A DNA stretch of 56,407 nt from Hungatella sp. UBA3048 (GCA_002367105.1 DFCS01000038.1:131468-187874); one strand, 5' to 3'; counted from the stretch's first letter, positions 32,766 to 42,604 are shown. The notes: generated from the sequence alone by a model not told the origin. Numbers and translations: made by a program.

Positions 32766-33806
32766 ATGAAATATCAGAATATGGGAACATTTGATGCGGG
32801 CGTGGTGAGTGCCCCGTCAACAGGAGCTGCGGCTCCACAGAAATTTCAGACCATGGATGCGGCGGCGATCGCAAACGGTGGAGCCTTCCTGCAGTCTGAA
32901 CTTGAAAAAAGAGATAATATGATCCGGCAGCCCCTTACCAGTTTTACATATGGCCGTGATCTCCCTATCCGTGTCGGTGGTGGCTGGGCTGAATACGTTT
33001 CTGCCATGAACGTGGAATATGGAGTTGCTGGAGGTAGTGAGGACGGTCCGGTCCATGCAGGTGGGGCCAATGGAATCCCGATGGTGCAGGCTAATTTTGA
33101 CAAGGAGCTTTTCAAAACTCACATTTTCAGTGTTGGATTTCGGGTTGGTTTCGTAGATATGCAGCGTGGAAACATGACTGGGCGCAGCTATGATAGTATT
33201 TTAAGAGATGGCGTCAGAATGACCTATGATAAGCATATGGATGCCAATGCTTACGTTGGCATTAAAAGGTACGGATCTACCGGACTTATTAACAATCCAA
33301 ACGTAACCACTGCAAACGCAGCCTCGACCGGGACAGGTAATTTGACTACGTTTAAGAGCAAAACTCCCAATCAGATCCTGCAGGATATCAATGATGCTAT
33401 CCTTGCAGTATGGGCGACAGCAGAATATGACAGGGAGGCGATTCCCAATCACATCCTGATGCCTTATGAGCAGTTTAATTACCTTGCAACAACAAGAGTT
33501 TCTGAGCTGGCAGAAAAGACGATTCTCACATTCCTTCTGGAGAACAATGTCTCTAAACAGAACGGAACGGAGCTTTATATTGGGGGAGCGTCCTGGTGTA
33601 AGGGATCCGGCGCAGGCGGCACTGATCGCATGGTGGTTTACATTAATACAGAGCGCTATGTTGCTATGGATGAACTGGCACCGCTTAACCGGGCCATGAC
33701 ACAGCCAAATGCGTCTCATCTCTGCTATGACACTGCATACCTGGCCAACCTGTCCGAGGTGCAGATGTTCTATGAAAACATCATGCGCTACGTTGACGGA
33801 ATTTAG
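32766..33806 (+). CDS. Major capsid protein (DUF2184 type)
   Basis: A 346-residue capsid subunit. Features of the HK97-fold DUF2184 group are visible: a variable N-arm, the FGVGFRVGF-like central strand region and the C-terminal AYLANLSEVQMFYENIMRYVDGI. AGGAGG lies upstream. It should be the most abundant head protein. Confidence 0.85.
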   Translation: MKYQNMGTFDAGVVSAPSTGAAAPQKFQTMDAAAIANGGAFLQSELEKRDNMIRQPLTSFTYGRDLPIRVGGGWAEYVSAMNVEYGVAGGSEDGPVHAGGANGIPMVQANFDKELFKTHIFSVGFRVGFVDMQRGNMTGRSYDSILRDGVRMTYDKHMDANAYVGIKRYGSTGLINNPNVTTANAASTGTGNLTTFKSKTPNQILQDINDAILAVWATAEYDREAIPNHILMPYEQFNYLATTRVSELAEKTILTFLLENNVSKQNGTELYIGGASWCKGSGAGGTDRMVVYINTERYVAMDELAPLNRAMTQPNASHLCYDTAYLANLSEVQMFYENIMRYVDGI

Positions 33807-33818
33807 GAAGGAGCTTTT

Positions 33819-34052
33819 ATGTTTGTAAACAGTAAAAAGAATTTTGAAATCTGCGAGGGAGAAAAGAAGTTTAGTATTCCTCGTGATTTTATTGGAGAGG
33901 TCCCGGCCTGGGTTGCTAAGCACTGGCTGGTGCTTGCCGCCATTAAAGACGGGTCCATTGCCACTCCTAAAGGAAAGAAAGATAAAGCACTAGAGCAGGC
34001 GGATGGGGAAGCCGAGGTAAAGGCGGACGCCGCCGACAAGCGGGAAGAATAA
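33819..34052 (+). CDS. Small head-region protein, unknown
   Basis: A 77-residue protein with a folded N-terminus (VNSKKNFEICEGEKKFSIPRDFI) and a charged Lys/Glu/Ala tail. Similar small genes sit between the capsid and connector genes in related phages. AGGAG upstream. Confidence 0.6.
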   Translation: MFVNSKKNFEICEGEKKFSIPRDFIGEVPAWVAKHWLVLAAIKDGSIATPKGKKDKALEQADGEAEVKADAADKREE

Positions 34053-34064
34053 GGAGGATACGGC

Positions 34065-34577
34065 ATGTCTGAGCAGTTTCATGGTTTAATGTCCGCAGCG
34101 GCCAACATGCCGCAACCGGGTGAGCTTGGAACCTATACGAAGGATATGTTCCTGATTGATTTTCCTCAGTTCACAAAAAAGCAGATCATCCAGGGAGAGG
34201 AACCAGAGAACCAGGTCATAAGTCTGGTTCCCGATCCTATGCTGCAGGTATTCATTAATAACGCAAATGCAAGTATTTTGCCCAGCCGGTACGGCGAGAT
34301 ATGGAGGTATGCAGCTGGGCTTTATGTGGCCCACTTTTCTGCGCTATACTTGAAAACTTACTCTGACGGATCCGCAACTACGGCCAGAGCTGCTGCAACA
34401 GGTCAGCAGACCGGACTTGTAAAAGAGGCTACCATGGGAGACACGACAATCAGTTATGATAATGAGGCCATCACAGAGGCAAGCGCAAAGTGGGGGGCCT
34501 GGAACGCTACTCAGTACGGCCAGCAGCTTGTGACCATGGCCCGCATGATCGGAATGGGAGGAATGTATGTTATTTGA
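34065..34577 (+). CDS. Head-tail connector (DUF4054 type)
   Basis: A 170-residue protein with the DUF4054 pattern: FPQFTKKQI near the start and a C-terminal helix GQQLVTMARMIGMGGMYV. First of the four connector genes. Overlaps the next gene by 11 bp. Confidence 0.75.
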   Translation: MSEQFHGLMSAAANMPQPGELGTYTKDMFLIDFPQFTKKQIIQGEEPENQVISLVPDPMLQVFINNANASILPSRYGEIWRYAAGLYVAHFSALYLKTYSDGSATTARAAATGQQTGLVKEATMGDTTISYDNEAITEASAKWGAWNATQYGQQLVTMARMIGMGGMYVI

Positions 34578-34965
34578 TAATCCTATCTTTGAAAACTGGT
34601 ATACTGATTCCATGAGCATTTCCAGGAATGTCCCTTATAAGGTTGGGAATATCGATAAAAAGAAGCGTGAGGAAGTGCACAAAGATATTCCGTGCCGGGT
34701 CTACAGTACAAAGAGGAATGGTCCTTCTTGGAAGGAGACAGCGGCCACAGCTACAGCCACAGATAAAGTGGCCTGTGATGTGTCGGTGGATTTAAAGGCA
34801 GGGGATATGCTTATGATTGTGAGAGGCGGACTCTTAGGAAGCAATCGAGAACCTGAGCGGTACTTTGCCGGACTTCCGCAGCCTTATTATGATCCGGTGG
34901 GCGGAGTTCTTTCCGGACTGGAGCATCAGGAAGCCGTTCTTTTAATGGACGAAGTGATCAAGTAG
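34567..34965 (+). CDS. Head-tail joining/stopper-like protein
   Basis: A 132-residue beta-rich protein starting inside the previous gene (GGGAGGA upstream). Position and size fit a head closure (stopper) protein. Family not certain. Confidence 0.6.
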   Translation: MLFDNPIFENWYTDSMSISRNVPYKVGNIDKKKREEVHKDIPCRVYSTKRNGPSWKETAATATATDKVACDVSVDLKAGDMLMIVRGGLLGSNREPERYFAGLPQPYYDPVGGVLSGLEHQEAVLLMDEVIK

Positions 34966-34977
34966 GGAGGAATTAAG

Positions 34978-35475
34978 ATGTCAACCTTTGGTCAAGCAAC
35001 CAGAAAGCGCTTGGAACAGCTCCGGAAGCAGGGGCAGAACGTACCTAAGATCATGGAGGAGGTTATGGAGGGGGCCACGATCGCAGCGGTAGAACGGGCT
35101 ACGGAATTGACTCCGCCAAACGGATCCACTATATCCGGAACCGGAACCCGATCAGGAGACATGGCGCAGGCATGGGAGCTGGATAGCATTACAAAGCCGG
35201 TAATGACTGGTGGGAGCGTACGGACCACTCTTGCAAACAACTTGCAGTACGCTTCCTATGTAAATGATGGCCATCGAATGGATCAGCACTTTGTACCGGG
35301 TCTAATCATAAATGGCAATATGCTTGAAAAGGTGGATCCTAAGTTGGGTGGTATTACGGTGGGAACTAATACGCCTTATGTAAAAGGAAAGTATATGAAG
35401 CAGGCAGCCATAGGGCGCTATAAAAATGTTGTGAGGCGGGAACTTGATAAGCGAGTGAAGGAGAATTTTAAATGA
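34978..35475 (+). CDS. HK97 gp10-like head-tail protein
   Basis: A 165-residue protein with the gp10-like pattern ERATELTPPNGSTISGT...GDMAQAWEL and a basic C-terminal helix. GGGAGG upstream. It overlaps the next gene (ATGA). Confidence 0.75.
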   Translation: MSTFGQATRKRLEQLRKQGQNVPKIMEEVMEGATIAAVERATELTPPNGSTISGTGTRSGDMAQAWELDSITKPVMTGGSVRTTLANNLQYASYVNDGHRMDQHFVPGLIINGNMLEKVDPKLGGITVGTNTPYVKGKYMKQAAIGRYKNVVRRELDKRVKENFK

Positions 35476-35918
35476 CATTTACGCTTACACAGTTAGTAGA
35501 CTCCATAAGTGGAGCTTTGAAAGAAAGCTATCCAGATATCTCAGTATATAGTAATCCAAATCAGCAGGGGACAGATGTTCCTTGTTTTTTTATATTCTTC
35601 ATGCCAACCGAGACAGAAAATCGGGTAGGTCGCCGTTTTATGCGGAACGTCGGAATTGATGTGATGTATCTGATTGAAAGAAACGATCCGGATGTGCATG
35701 ATCAGCTGGTGTCTGTTGCGGATCAGCTGGACTATGCTCTGGAATTTATTCCCTATGAGGACGGAAAGCTACGGACCTATGACCGGGAATGGAAGATTGA
35801 CGATGGGGAGCTGCATTATCAGTTCACCGTTAAGGCCATCGTTTCTCACCCGGACAATACGCCCCCGATTAAATCAGTAGAATCCTATGAAGGAGGTATA
35901 AAACAGGATGCCAATTAG
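35472..35918 (+). CDS. Tail terminator-like protein
   Basis: A 148-residue protein (LVDSISGALKESYPDISVY, CFFIFFMPTE, RRFMRNVGIDVMYLI). Order and fold pattern fit the tail-completion protein before the sheath. Coupled to the previous gene by ATGA overlap. Confidence 0.7.
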   Translation: MTFTLTQLVDSISGALKESYPDISVYSNPNQQGTDVPCFFIFFMPTETENRVGRRFMRNVGIDVMYLIERNDPDVHDQLVSVADQLDYALEFIPYEDGKLRTYDREWKIDDGELHYQFTVKAIVSHPDNTPPIKSVESYEGGIKQDAN

Positions 35919-36081
35919 GAATATGCCAGTTAAGTATAAAACAGAATCTCTGCTTAAGTGCAAAGCTTTTGCAAGTTATCAGCAGGATTTTGCGAGGGCA
36001 CTGCTCCCTGATCCGGAGTATTCCCTGGAAGAAGCAAAGGAAATATTAGATAAATTTTTTGGAAAGAAGGAGGGAAAATAG
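35908..36081 (+). CDS. Small basic protein before the sheath gene
   Basis: A 57-residue protein from ATG 35908 (AAGGAGG upstream), overlapping the previous gene by 11 bp and abutting the sheath ATG. Its helical C-terminus (SLEEAKEILDKFFGKKEGK) is typical of the short gene always found here in PBSX-like phages. Function unknown. Confidence 0.65.
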   Translation: MPIRNMPVKYKTESLLKCKAFASYQQDFARALLPDPEYSLEEAKEILDKFFGKKEGK

Positions 36082-37419
36082 ATGGCCGGAGGAACTTGGA
36101 CCAGTCAAAACAAAAAACAGCCGGGCGTGTACATCAATGTTAAGTCAAACATGACACGGGGTGTCAGTGCAGGAGATCGTGGTATTATTGCGATTTGTGA
36201 GCCGTTATCCTGGGGCCCGGAAGGAGAGCTCATGACGATTAATATCAGTGATGATTTTACTCCATTCATCGGATATGATTCTACAAATAGCAAGGCGATT
36301 TTTTTAAGAGAGATTTTTAAAGGCAGTGGGCACACAAGAGGGCCTGTTAAGGTCATGTTATACCGTCCAGCCACAACGGGTTCGGCAAAAGCTAAAGCAA
36401 CCATTGAAACGCTTACAGTCACTGCAAAGTACAATGGCGTTAGGGGTAATGATATTTCAGTTTCCCTTGTTGCGGATCCTGATAATGAAGGGAGCTTCAC
36501 TGTACAGACCATTGTTGACGGAGCTGTAAAAGACACACAGGCCGGTAAGACCATTGCTGATTTGAAGAGCAATGACTGGGTTGTATTTTCCGGAACCGGA
36601 GATTTAGCAGCCTGTGCAGGAACAGCCCTTTCAGGAGGCGTAGACGGAACCGTAAACAGTGCGGCCTATTCTACATTTTTGATAGCCTTAGAACCCCACA
36701 CCTTTAACATACTGATCTATGATGGTTCTGACAGCACTGTACAGGCTGCTTATGTGGCCTTCATTAAACGGATGCGGGATAACCTGGGTAAGAAGTGTCA
36801 GGCTGTTATGGCGGGCGTTGAGAGCGATTCTGATGCTGTTATTTCAGTAAAGAATGGAGTGGTACTGTCAGATGGAACCACACTCACCCCTCAGCAGGCA
36901 TCTTGGTGGGTTGGCGGAGCAGAAGCCGGAGCGAATTACAGTGAATCCTTGGTATACGCGCAGTATCCTAACGCCGTGAATGTTTCTCCCCGTCTGACAG
37001 CTGCTGAGATTGATGATGCATTGAGCAAAGGCCAGATCGTATTTTTCGAAGAGTTTGGCAGCGTAAAAGTAGTATCAGACATTAATACTCTAACCACTTA
37101 TACGCCGGAAAAAGGTGAGGCATTCAGCTTTAACCAGGTGATCCGCACCTTAGACACCATTGCGAACGACGTTTACAAGAACTTTTCGCAGAATTACATA
37201 GGTAAAATCCCAAACAATGTAGCCGGAAGGGACCTGCTAAAGGCTTGGATCGTTGGATATTTGAATGAGATCCAGGCAAACGGAGGTATTCAGAACTTTG
37301 TTGCAGATGATGTAGTGGTGGAAACTGGAGAGGCGATCAATGCGGTGGTCATAACGTTGGCGATCCAGCCGGTGGCAGCCGTTGAAAAGATTTATATTAC
37401 AGCAACCCTTACAGATTAA
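36082..37419 (+). CDS. Contractile tail sheath protein (XkdK-like)
   Basis: A 445-residue sheath subunit that contracts to drive the tube through the wall. The start PGVYINVKSNMTRGVSAGDRG and the C-terminal NGGIQNFVADDVVVETGEAINAVVITLAIQPVAAVEKIYITATL are diagnostic of the XkdK family. Its presence makes this a myovirus. Confidence 0.93.
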   Translation: MAGGTWTSQNKKQPGVYINVKSNMTRGVSAGDRGIIAICEPLSWGPEGELMTINISDDFTPFIGYDSTNSKAIFLREIFKGSGHTRGPVKVMLYRPATTGSAKAKATIETLTVTAKYNGVRGNDISVSLVADPDNEGSFTVQTIVDGAVKDTQAGKTIADLKSNDWVVFSGTGDLAACAGTALSGGVDGTVNSAAYSTFLIALEPHTFNILIYDGSDSTVQAAYVAFIKRMRDNLGKKCQAVMAGVESDSDAVISVKNGVVLSDGTTLTPQQASWWVGGAEAGANYSESLVYAQYPNAVNVSPRLTAAEIDDALSKGQIVFFEEFGSVKVVSDINTLTTYTPEKGEAFSFNQVIRTLDTIANDVYKNFSQNYIGKIPNNVAGRDLLKAWIVGYLNEIQANGGIQNFVADDVVVETGEAINAVVITLAIQPVAAVEKIYITATLTD

Positions 37420-37433
37420 CATGGAGGTAGAGT

Positions 37434-37904
37434 ATGTCATTTTTATTAGAACAGGATGCTTTAAACGGTAAGGCTGGCCGGGCCTTTGCTGTGATTGATG
37501 GCCGAAATGTGGAAATGTTCGGCTTAAAGAAGATGCAGGCCGACGCTGAGTTTCAGGAAGCGGATTTTACTGTGGTAGGCACTAACTTGGTGCAGAAGAA
37601 AACCAAGGGTGTAACTTTGACAGGGAGCTTTACAATTTATTACGGGACACCTGAGTTCCTTAATATGTTAAAGACTTATTTAAAAACAGGTAGGCTGCCC
37701 TATTTTACTATTCAGATTACAAACGACGATAAGGGAACGACGGTGGGGGCTCAGACTGTAGCCCTTTATAACGTCAAGCTTAGCAAACTTCCCATCGCGA
37801 TATTGGATGATAGTGTGGATTACCTGAGCATGGACGTTTCATTTAGTTTTACCAACGTAGAAATATTGAACGCATTCGGAGCCCCGGCACAGCTGGGAGA
37901 ATAG
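37434..37904 (+). CDS. Tail tube protein (XkdM-like)
   Basis: A 156-residue tube subunit (LNGKAGRAFAVIDGRNVEMFGLKKMQADAEFQEADF). Follows the sheath after 14 bp with GGAGG. The rings stack inside the sheath. Confidence 0.9.
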   Translation: MSFLLEQDALNGKAGRAFAVIDGRNVEMFGLKKMQADAEFQEADFTVVGTNLVQKKTKGVTLTGSFTIYYGTPEFLNMLKTYLKTGRLPYFTIQITNDDKGTTVGAQTVALYNVKLSKLPIAILDDSVDYLSMDVSFSFTNVEILNAFGAPAQLGE

Positions 37905-37912
37905 GAGATTTT

Positions 37913-38329
37913 ATGAGCGCATTAAAAGCATTTTTACAGCCACCGGTGACAAATGTAACAAAAAAAGTTATTATATCTGATCGTTTTAAAGATGATGAGG
38001 GCAAGCCGGTACCATTTGTAATTAAGACCATAACCCAGAAAGAAAATGAAAATCTGGCACGCATGAGCAGGAAGGTGTCAAGCGTAAAGGGTAAGCCTGT
38101 TGAGAGCTTGGATAATATTTTATATACCAAGAGACTGATTCTTGCCTGCGTCCAGGAGCCAGATCTTAGTGATCAGGAAGTTTGCAGGCATTACGGCACA
38201 GAGGATCCGTTAGAGGTTCCTTCCCAGATGTTGAGCATTGGGGAGTATGGTCGATTGTCTGAGGCCATTATGGAACTAAATGGAATGAAAGATCCGGAGG
38301 AGAAACTGGAAGAAGCAAAAAACTCCTAA
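37913..38329 (+). CDS. Tail assembly chaperone, zero-frame product (XkdN-like)
   Basis: A 138-residue chaperone that coats the tape measure during tail assembly (FLQPPVTNVTKKVIISDRF, KPVPFVIKTITQKENENLARM). Its last codons form the slippery heptamer A-AAA-AAC (38317-38323) just before the stop, so a longer product is made by -1 frameshifting. Confidence 0.88.
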   Translation: MSALKAFLQPPVTNVTKKVIISDRFKDDEGKPVPFVIKTITQKENENLARMSRKVSSVKGKPVESLDNILYTKRLILACVQEPDLSDQEVCRHYGTEDPLEVPSQMLSIGEYGRLSEAIMELNGMKDPEEKLEEAKNS

Positions 38330-38478
38330 ACGGGGAAGATATGGACGTGCAATTGGCATACTATTTGTTTGCCAATCATGGTCGCTTCCCCAGTGAGATC
38401 GTGGATTTATCAGAAGACGAAAAAATATTAATGTACCAAATGGCAGTGAAAGAAATTAGTAACCGACCCAAGAGGTAA
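38317..38478 (+). CDS. -1 frameshift extension of the tail assembly chaperone
   Basis: After slippage at A-AAA-AAC the ribosome reads CTC CTA AAC GGG in the -1 frame through ATG 38341 to TAA 38476-38478, adding 51 residues and giving a product of about 188. Eight bases downstream of the heptamer GGGGAAG (38332-38338) pairs with CTTCCCC (38385-38391), enclosing ATTGGCA/TGCCAAT (38352-38358 and 38370-38376). An independent start at 38341 has no good ribosome site. Confidence 0.85.
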   Translation, partial: KKLLNGEDMDVQLAYYLFANHGRFPSEIVDLSEDEKILMYQMAVKEISNRPKR

Positions 38479-38488
38479 AGGAGGAACC

Positions 38489-40579
38489 ATGGGAGAGATA
38501 AGAGAAGAGTTTATACTAAGCGATCAGTTCAGCGCATCTTTTTCCAAGTTCCTTGATCTTGGAAATTCTGCGGTAAGTCAGATGCAGCGCATTGACCAAT
38601 CCGTTACAAGAACGGAAATGATCATGCGTCGGTCCATTGGTGGAGCCGCCGGCGCAGTTATTGCAAACATGAGACAGATCAGTGATTCTGCTAATGAGAT
38701 TTCTACATCCGGATTCGACCGCTTGGAGGCACAGCTGATTAAGATTGCCAATAATACCTCTAAGGCGGCCAGGGAGCAGGATAATCATAATAAAAAAGTA
38801 AAAGAGACTAACAATTCAGCTGGCAAGTTGCTCTCTACTATAAAAAGAGTAGTTGTGGCTGCCGCGGGGTTTAAGATGGGAAAAGAATTGTTTGATTTGT
38901 CTGATGAAATGACACAGACAACCGCCCGGCTTAATCTTATGAATAAAGGGTTTCAACCTTCTGAAGGCGGCACTGGCAGTCAGGAAAATGAAGTTTTAAA
39001 TAATAGCCTCCAGGAAACGGAGCGGATTCAAGAACTCATTTATCAGTCGGCGCAAAGGACAAGAACCAGTTACCTTGATACGGCGGATGTTGTTGCAAAG
39101 CTGGGACAAAGGGCAGGAGATGCTTTTTCCGGAAGTGATGAAGTTCTTGCTTTTGCTGAAAACCTCAACAAACAATTTAAAATTGCAGGCGCAAGTCAGC
39201 AGGAGATTGCTTCTGCTTCTTTACAGCTTACTCAGGCGTTGGGGTCTGGTGTTCTGCGTGGTGAAGAATTAAATGCAGTATTTGAGGCGGCACCCAACGT
39301 AATACAGACCATTGCTGATTATCTGGGTAAGCCAATAGGCGAAATTAGGGGACTTGCTTCTGATGGTGCTATTACTGCTGATATTGTTAAAAATGCAATG
39401 CTGAGCGCTACGGATAGTATCAATGAACAGTTTGAAAGTATCCCCATGACCTGGGCTGAGGCATGGACCATGGCCAAGAATGCAGGAGTCAATTCCATGG
39501 ATGAAGTCTTGGCTAAAATGAATGAATTTTTGAATAGTGACACGGGCCAAAAGGCACTGGAAGGAATCATTGGCACGTTTGATATTCTGGCTGATGTTGC
39601 GGGCGGAGCGATTGACATGCTGGCCACAGGAGCTGGTTTCGTAGTTAATAATTTGGATCTCATTTTACCAGTGCTTGCAGCCATCGGAATAGGGTTTGGG
39701 ATTGCAAAAGCGCAGGCCATAGCCACGGCATTAGCAAGTGTGGGAGGTGGATTGGCTACGGCAGCGGCCTGGGCAGTAGCCAACTGGCCGATTATATTAT
39801 TTGTGGTTCTGTTGGCGAGTGCATTGATAGCCGCTCAGCAATTTGGATTTGGTATGGAGGAAGTTGGTGGCTGGGTGGGTCAGGTCTTTGGAATGATTTA
39901 TGCAGTCGGGTATAATATTTTTGCCACCCTTTGGAATGTAATAGCTTCCTTTGCTGAGTTTTTTGCAAATGTGTGGAATGACCCATTAGGGGCAACGGTC
40001 AGGCTTTTTACAGATGTCTTTGATTCGATCCTTGGTATCGTGGAAACAGTTGCGGGTGCAATCGATGCGCTGACCGGGAGTGATCTTTCGTCTGTCGTCT
40101 CTGGTTTCCGTGATAAGGTTGGGTCTTGGGTTGATGAAAACTTTGGCGAAAATGCAATCAAGATAAAAAGAATGAGTACCCTTGATGTTAAAGGTACCGC
40201 AGCGGCCGGTGGAGAAATAGGGGCTAATCTGGGGAAAAAAATGGACAATATGAATTTCAGCCTTGATTCAATCACCGGAAAGCTGGGTGATCTTGGCGGC
40301 TCGTATGGTATGGGGGATATCGGTAATGTTGGGAAGGTAGGCAAAGTAGGCAAGATTGAGGAGGAAGTGAATATTGCTGATGAAAATATTAAACTTCTCA
40401 GGGATTTATCGGAACGTCAGTATGTAGCACTGGTCAACCTGACACTACCTCAGACGAATCTTTCCGTAAGGCAGAATGTTACAGGTGGCGGCGGTTCCGA
40501 TATTGACGCCGTACTCAGCGCGTTAAGCAATGTATTGGGGGCACAGCACGCTTCCAGTAGCAATGTTGTTATAGGATAG
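38489..40579 (+). CDS. Tail tape measure protein
   Basis: A 696-residue protein that sets tail length. It has a coiled-coil N-terminus, a tape-measure domain (about 120-300, LGSGVLRGEELNAVFEAAPNVIQ), hydrophobic segments around residues 385-455 and 480-520, and a Gly-rich C-terminal part. Relatively short, so a short tail is expected. AAGGAGG upstream. Confidence 0.9.
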   Translation: MGEIREEFILSDQFSASFSKFLDLGNSAVSQMQRIDQSVTRTEMIMRRSIGGAAGAVIANMRQISDSANEISTSGFDRLEAQLIKIANNTSKAAREQDNHNKKVKETNNSAGKLLSTIKRVVVAAAGFKMGKELFDLSDEMTQTTARLNLMNKGFQPSEGGTGSQENEVLNNSLQETERIQELIYQSAQRTRTSYLDTADVVAKLGQRAGDAFSGSDEVLAFAENLNKQFKIAGASQQEIASASLQLTQALGSGVLRGEELNAVFEAAPNVIQTIADYLGKPIGEIRGLASDGAITADIVKNAMLSATDSINEQFESIPMTWAEAWTMAKNAGVNSMDEVLAKMNEFLNSDTGQKALEGIIGTFDILADVAGGAIDMLATGAGFVVNNLDLILPVLAAIGIGFGIAKAQAIATALASVGGGLATAAAWAVANWPIILFVVLLASALIAAQQFGFGMEEVGGWVGQVFGMIYAVGYNIFATLWNVIASFAEFFANVWNDPLGATVRLFTDVFDSILGIVETVAGAIDALTGSDLSSVVSGFRDKVGSWVDENFGENAIKIKRMSTLDVKGTAAAGGEIGANLGKKMDNMNFSLDSITGKLGDLGGSYGMGDIGNVGKVGKVGKIEEEVNIADENIKLLRDLSERQYVALVNLTLPQTNLSVRQNVTGGGGSDIDAVLSALSNVLGAQHASSSNVVIG

Positions 40580-40587
40580 GAGGATTC

Positions 40588-41313
40588 ATGAGAAATAAGT
40601 ACAAATTTTTCGTAGATCTCGGCGGAGATACTATAGAGTTTCCTGTCAATCCAAAAGAATACACTGTCTCATATCCTGCTGATCACAAGACATTTAATAT
40701 TTTAGACATTGGAGAGATAGTTATTCCCAGGCTGCCTTCCTTGATGGAGGTGTCCTGGGAATCTTATTTCCCGGGAAATGAAGACGATCCGCTAATTTAT
40801 GGACATGATTGGACGGAGCCAGGAGATTATGTTGAGGCCATAAAAGAAGCCATGGACAATAAAGAAATATGCGACATTGTGATAACTCGGTACGATACCA
40901 GGGGTAGCCGTATGTATGATACAAATATCAGTGCGGTGATAGATAACTTTGAGACAACGGAAAAAGGTGGGGAAGCTGGTGACGTGTATTATAAGATTAA
41001 ATTTAAAGAATACCGGGACTTTGCTCCTATTAAAATCGTACTTCCGAAACCAGAGGCGTCTACAACCGGAGCCGTTCAGATTGAAGAACAGCCAAGGCCA
41101 CTATCAGCAGCCCCAGAATTGCGTGTAGGGGCTTCAGTCATTGCAAACGGCATCTATTTCAGCAGCAGTTACGGAGATAAGCCTACCGGTACAGCCAACA
41201 ACTTAACAACAACAGTTTCAAGGATTATTCCAGACGCTTCCAGGCCCTATCCGATATTGATAGGTGGGAGTCGTGGTTGGATTAAGGCAGATCAGTTGCA
41301 GGTGACCGGGTGA
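40588..41313 (+). CDS. XkdP-like baseplate/tail protein
   Basis: A 241-residue protein with the XkdP start (IEFPVNPKEYTVSYPADHKTFNILDIGEI) and an SH3/LysM-like C-terminus (GVSAGTIAN-type region GASVIANGIYFSSSYG). Thought to bind peptidoglycan or link tube and hub. Overlaps the next gene by 4 bp. Confidence 0.85.
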   Translation: MRNKYKFFVDLGGDTIEFPVNPKEYTVSYPADHKTFNILDIGEIVIPRLPSLMEVSWESYFPGNEDDPLIYGHDWTEPGDYVEAIKEAMDNKEICDIVITRYDTRGSRMYDTNISAVIDNFETTEKGGEAGDVYYKIKFKEYRDFAPIKIVLPKPEASTTGAVQIEEQPRPLSAAPELRVGASVIANGIYFSSSYGDKPTGTANNLTTTVSRIIPDASRPYPILIGGSRGWIKADQLQVTG

Positions 41314-42287
41314 GCCACAAACTTCTAATTTATAATGCTGAGTCTAATACAATGTATGATTATGCCCCCATTACCCAGAAAGTCACTTACACCACAAATA
41401 GGAATGGTAGTGCGGGAAAACTGACATTTTCTTTTCTGCAGCAAAAACCTATCAATCTTACGGAAGGTGCAAAAGTTCAGTTTTATGTTGATGGGAAAGA
41501 AATTTTCCTGGGCTTTGTGTTTATTACAGAGCAGGACCGGTGGGGTGTTGTTTCAGTTACGGCTTATGATCAGCTGCGATACCTAAAATCCAATGCCAGT
41601 TATTGCTTTGTTGGAAAGAAGCTAGGTGAGATCATTCAGCAAATTGCAGCCGATATGCAGCTTCAGATAGGGACCTTGGAGGACACCGGCTATACGATCC
41701 CCACTCTTACAAAGGAAAATACGGAATGTCTTGATATCATCGAATATGGCTTACAGGTAACTCAGTACAACACTGGAAGAGCCTATGTTTTTTATGACGA
41801 TTTTGGAAAGTTGAGCCTGCGGGAGGCTAAGAATATGATGTCCGATTTTTTGATTGGCAATGGCAGCGTTCTGACGGAGTATACATATAAATCCGATATT
41901 GATACCGAAACTTATAACCAGGTGAAGCTTGTTCGGCCTAACAAGAATACCGGTCAGGGAGATACTTACGTATTCAGCGACAGCTCTACCATAAAAAAAT
42001 GGGGGCTCCTGCAGAAGTACGAAAAGGTAGATGAAAACCTGAATGAAGCGCAGATCAACCAGCAGGGAAACATCATGATGGCTTATTATGACAGGGTACT
42101 TAAAACAATATCAGTTGATGGAGTCGCTGGTATACCGGGACTTAAGGCTGGAGCCATGACAATGTTTAAGATTAAAGATGTTCCAGAGCTATCAAATGGG
42201 CTCTTTTTGCTTCTGAATAAAGTACAACACACCTATTCAGACGAAGAGCACACAATGAAAATCGACGCTAAAATCATAAATATTTAG
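41310..42287 (+). CDS. Baseplate hub protein (XkdQ / gpD-like)
   Basis: A 325-residue hub subunit, starting at GTG 41310. The XkdQ pattern KLTFSFLQQKPINLTEGAKVQFYVDGKEIFLGFVF is followed by the YEKVDENLNEAQINQQGNIMMAYYD segment. Part of the cell-puncturing hub. Confidence 0.87.
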   Translation: MSHKLLIYNAESNTMYDYAPITQKVTYTTNRNGSAGKLTFSFLQQKPINLTEGAKVQFYVDGKEIFLGFVFITEQDRWGVVSVTAYDQLRYLKSNASYCFVGKKLGEIIQQIAADMQLQIGTLEDTGYTIPTLTKENTECLDIIEYGLQVTQYNTGRAYVFYDDFGKLSLREAKNMMSDFLIGNGSVLTEYTYKSDIDTETYNQVKLVRPNKNTGQGDTYVFSDSSTIKKWGLLQKYEKVDENLNEAQINQQGNIMMAYYDRVLKTISVDGVAGIPGLKAGAMTMFKIKDVPELSNGLFLLLNKVQHTYSDEEHTMKIDAKIINI

Positions 42288-42302
42288 AGAGGGTAATATT
42301 GC

Positions 42303-42596
42303 ATGGAAATAATTGAACAGTTAAAGATCATTATAAATGACACCGTGAAGGCCATGGATTTGCTGTCTACTGGATATGCAACTGTGATTAGAACATCGCC
42401 CCTAACCTTAAAAATACTTGCCACTCAGATGGAAGTAATAGAACCGGTAGCCGAGCTGACTGATAATGTAAGATACAAAACCGTTACCGTACAAGGGGAA
42501 ACGGTAGTGACTAATCCTGGGTTAAAAGCCGGTGATAAGGTGCTGGTCATGAAAGCCAACTCTGGCCAAAACTATATCGTAATATCGAAAGCGTAG
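42303..42596 (+). CDS. DUF2577 baseplate protein (XkdR-like)
   Basis: A 97-residue small beta protein (MEIIEQLKIIINDTVKAMDLLSTGYATV...GDKVLVMKANSGQNYIVISKA). Matches the DUF2577 gene between the hub and the sheath-initiator genes. Confidence 0.82.
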   Translation: MEIIEQLKIIINDTVKAMDLLSTGYATVIRTSPLTLKILATQMEVIEPVAELTDNVRYKTVTVQGETVVTNPGLKAGDKVLVMKANSGQNYIVISKA

Positions 42597-42604
42597 GTGA
42601 TACT

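Noticed and set aside
33201..33923. 240-codon minus-strand frame across the major capsid gene
   Set aside because: Antisense to a recognisable capsid protein in a plus-strand late operon, with no start signals.
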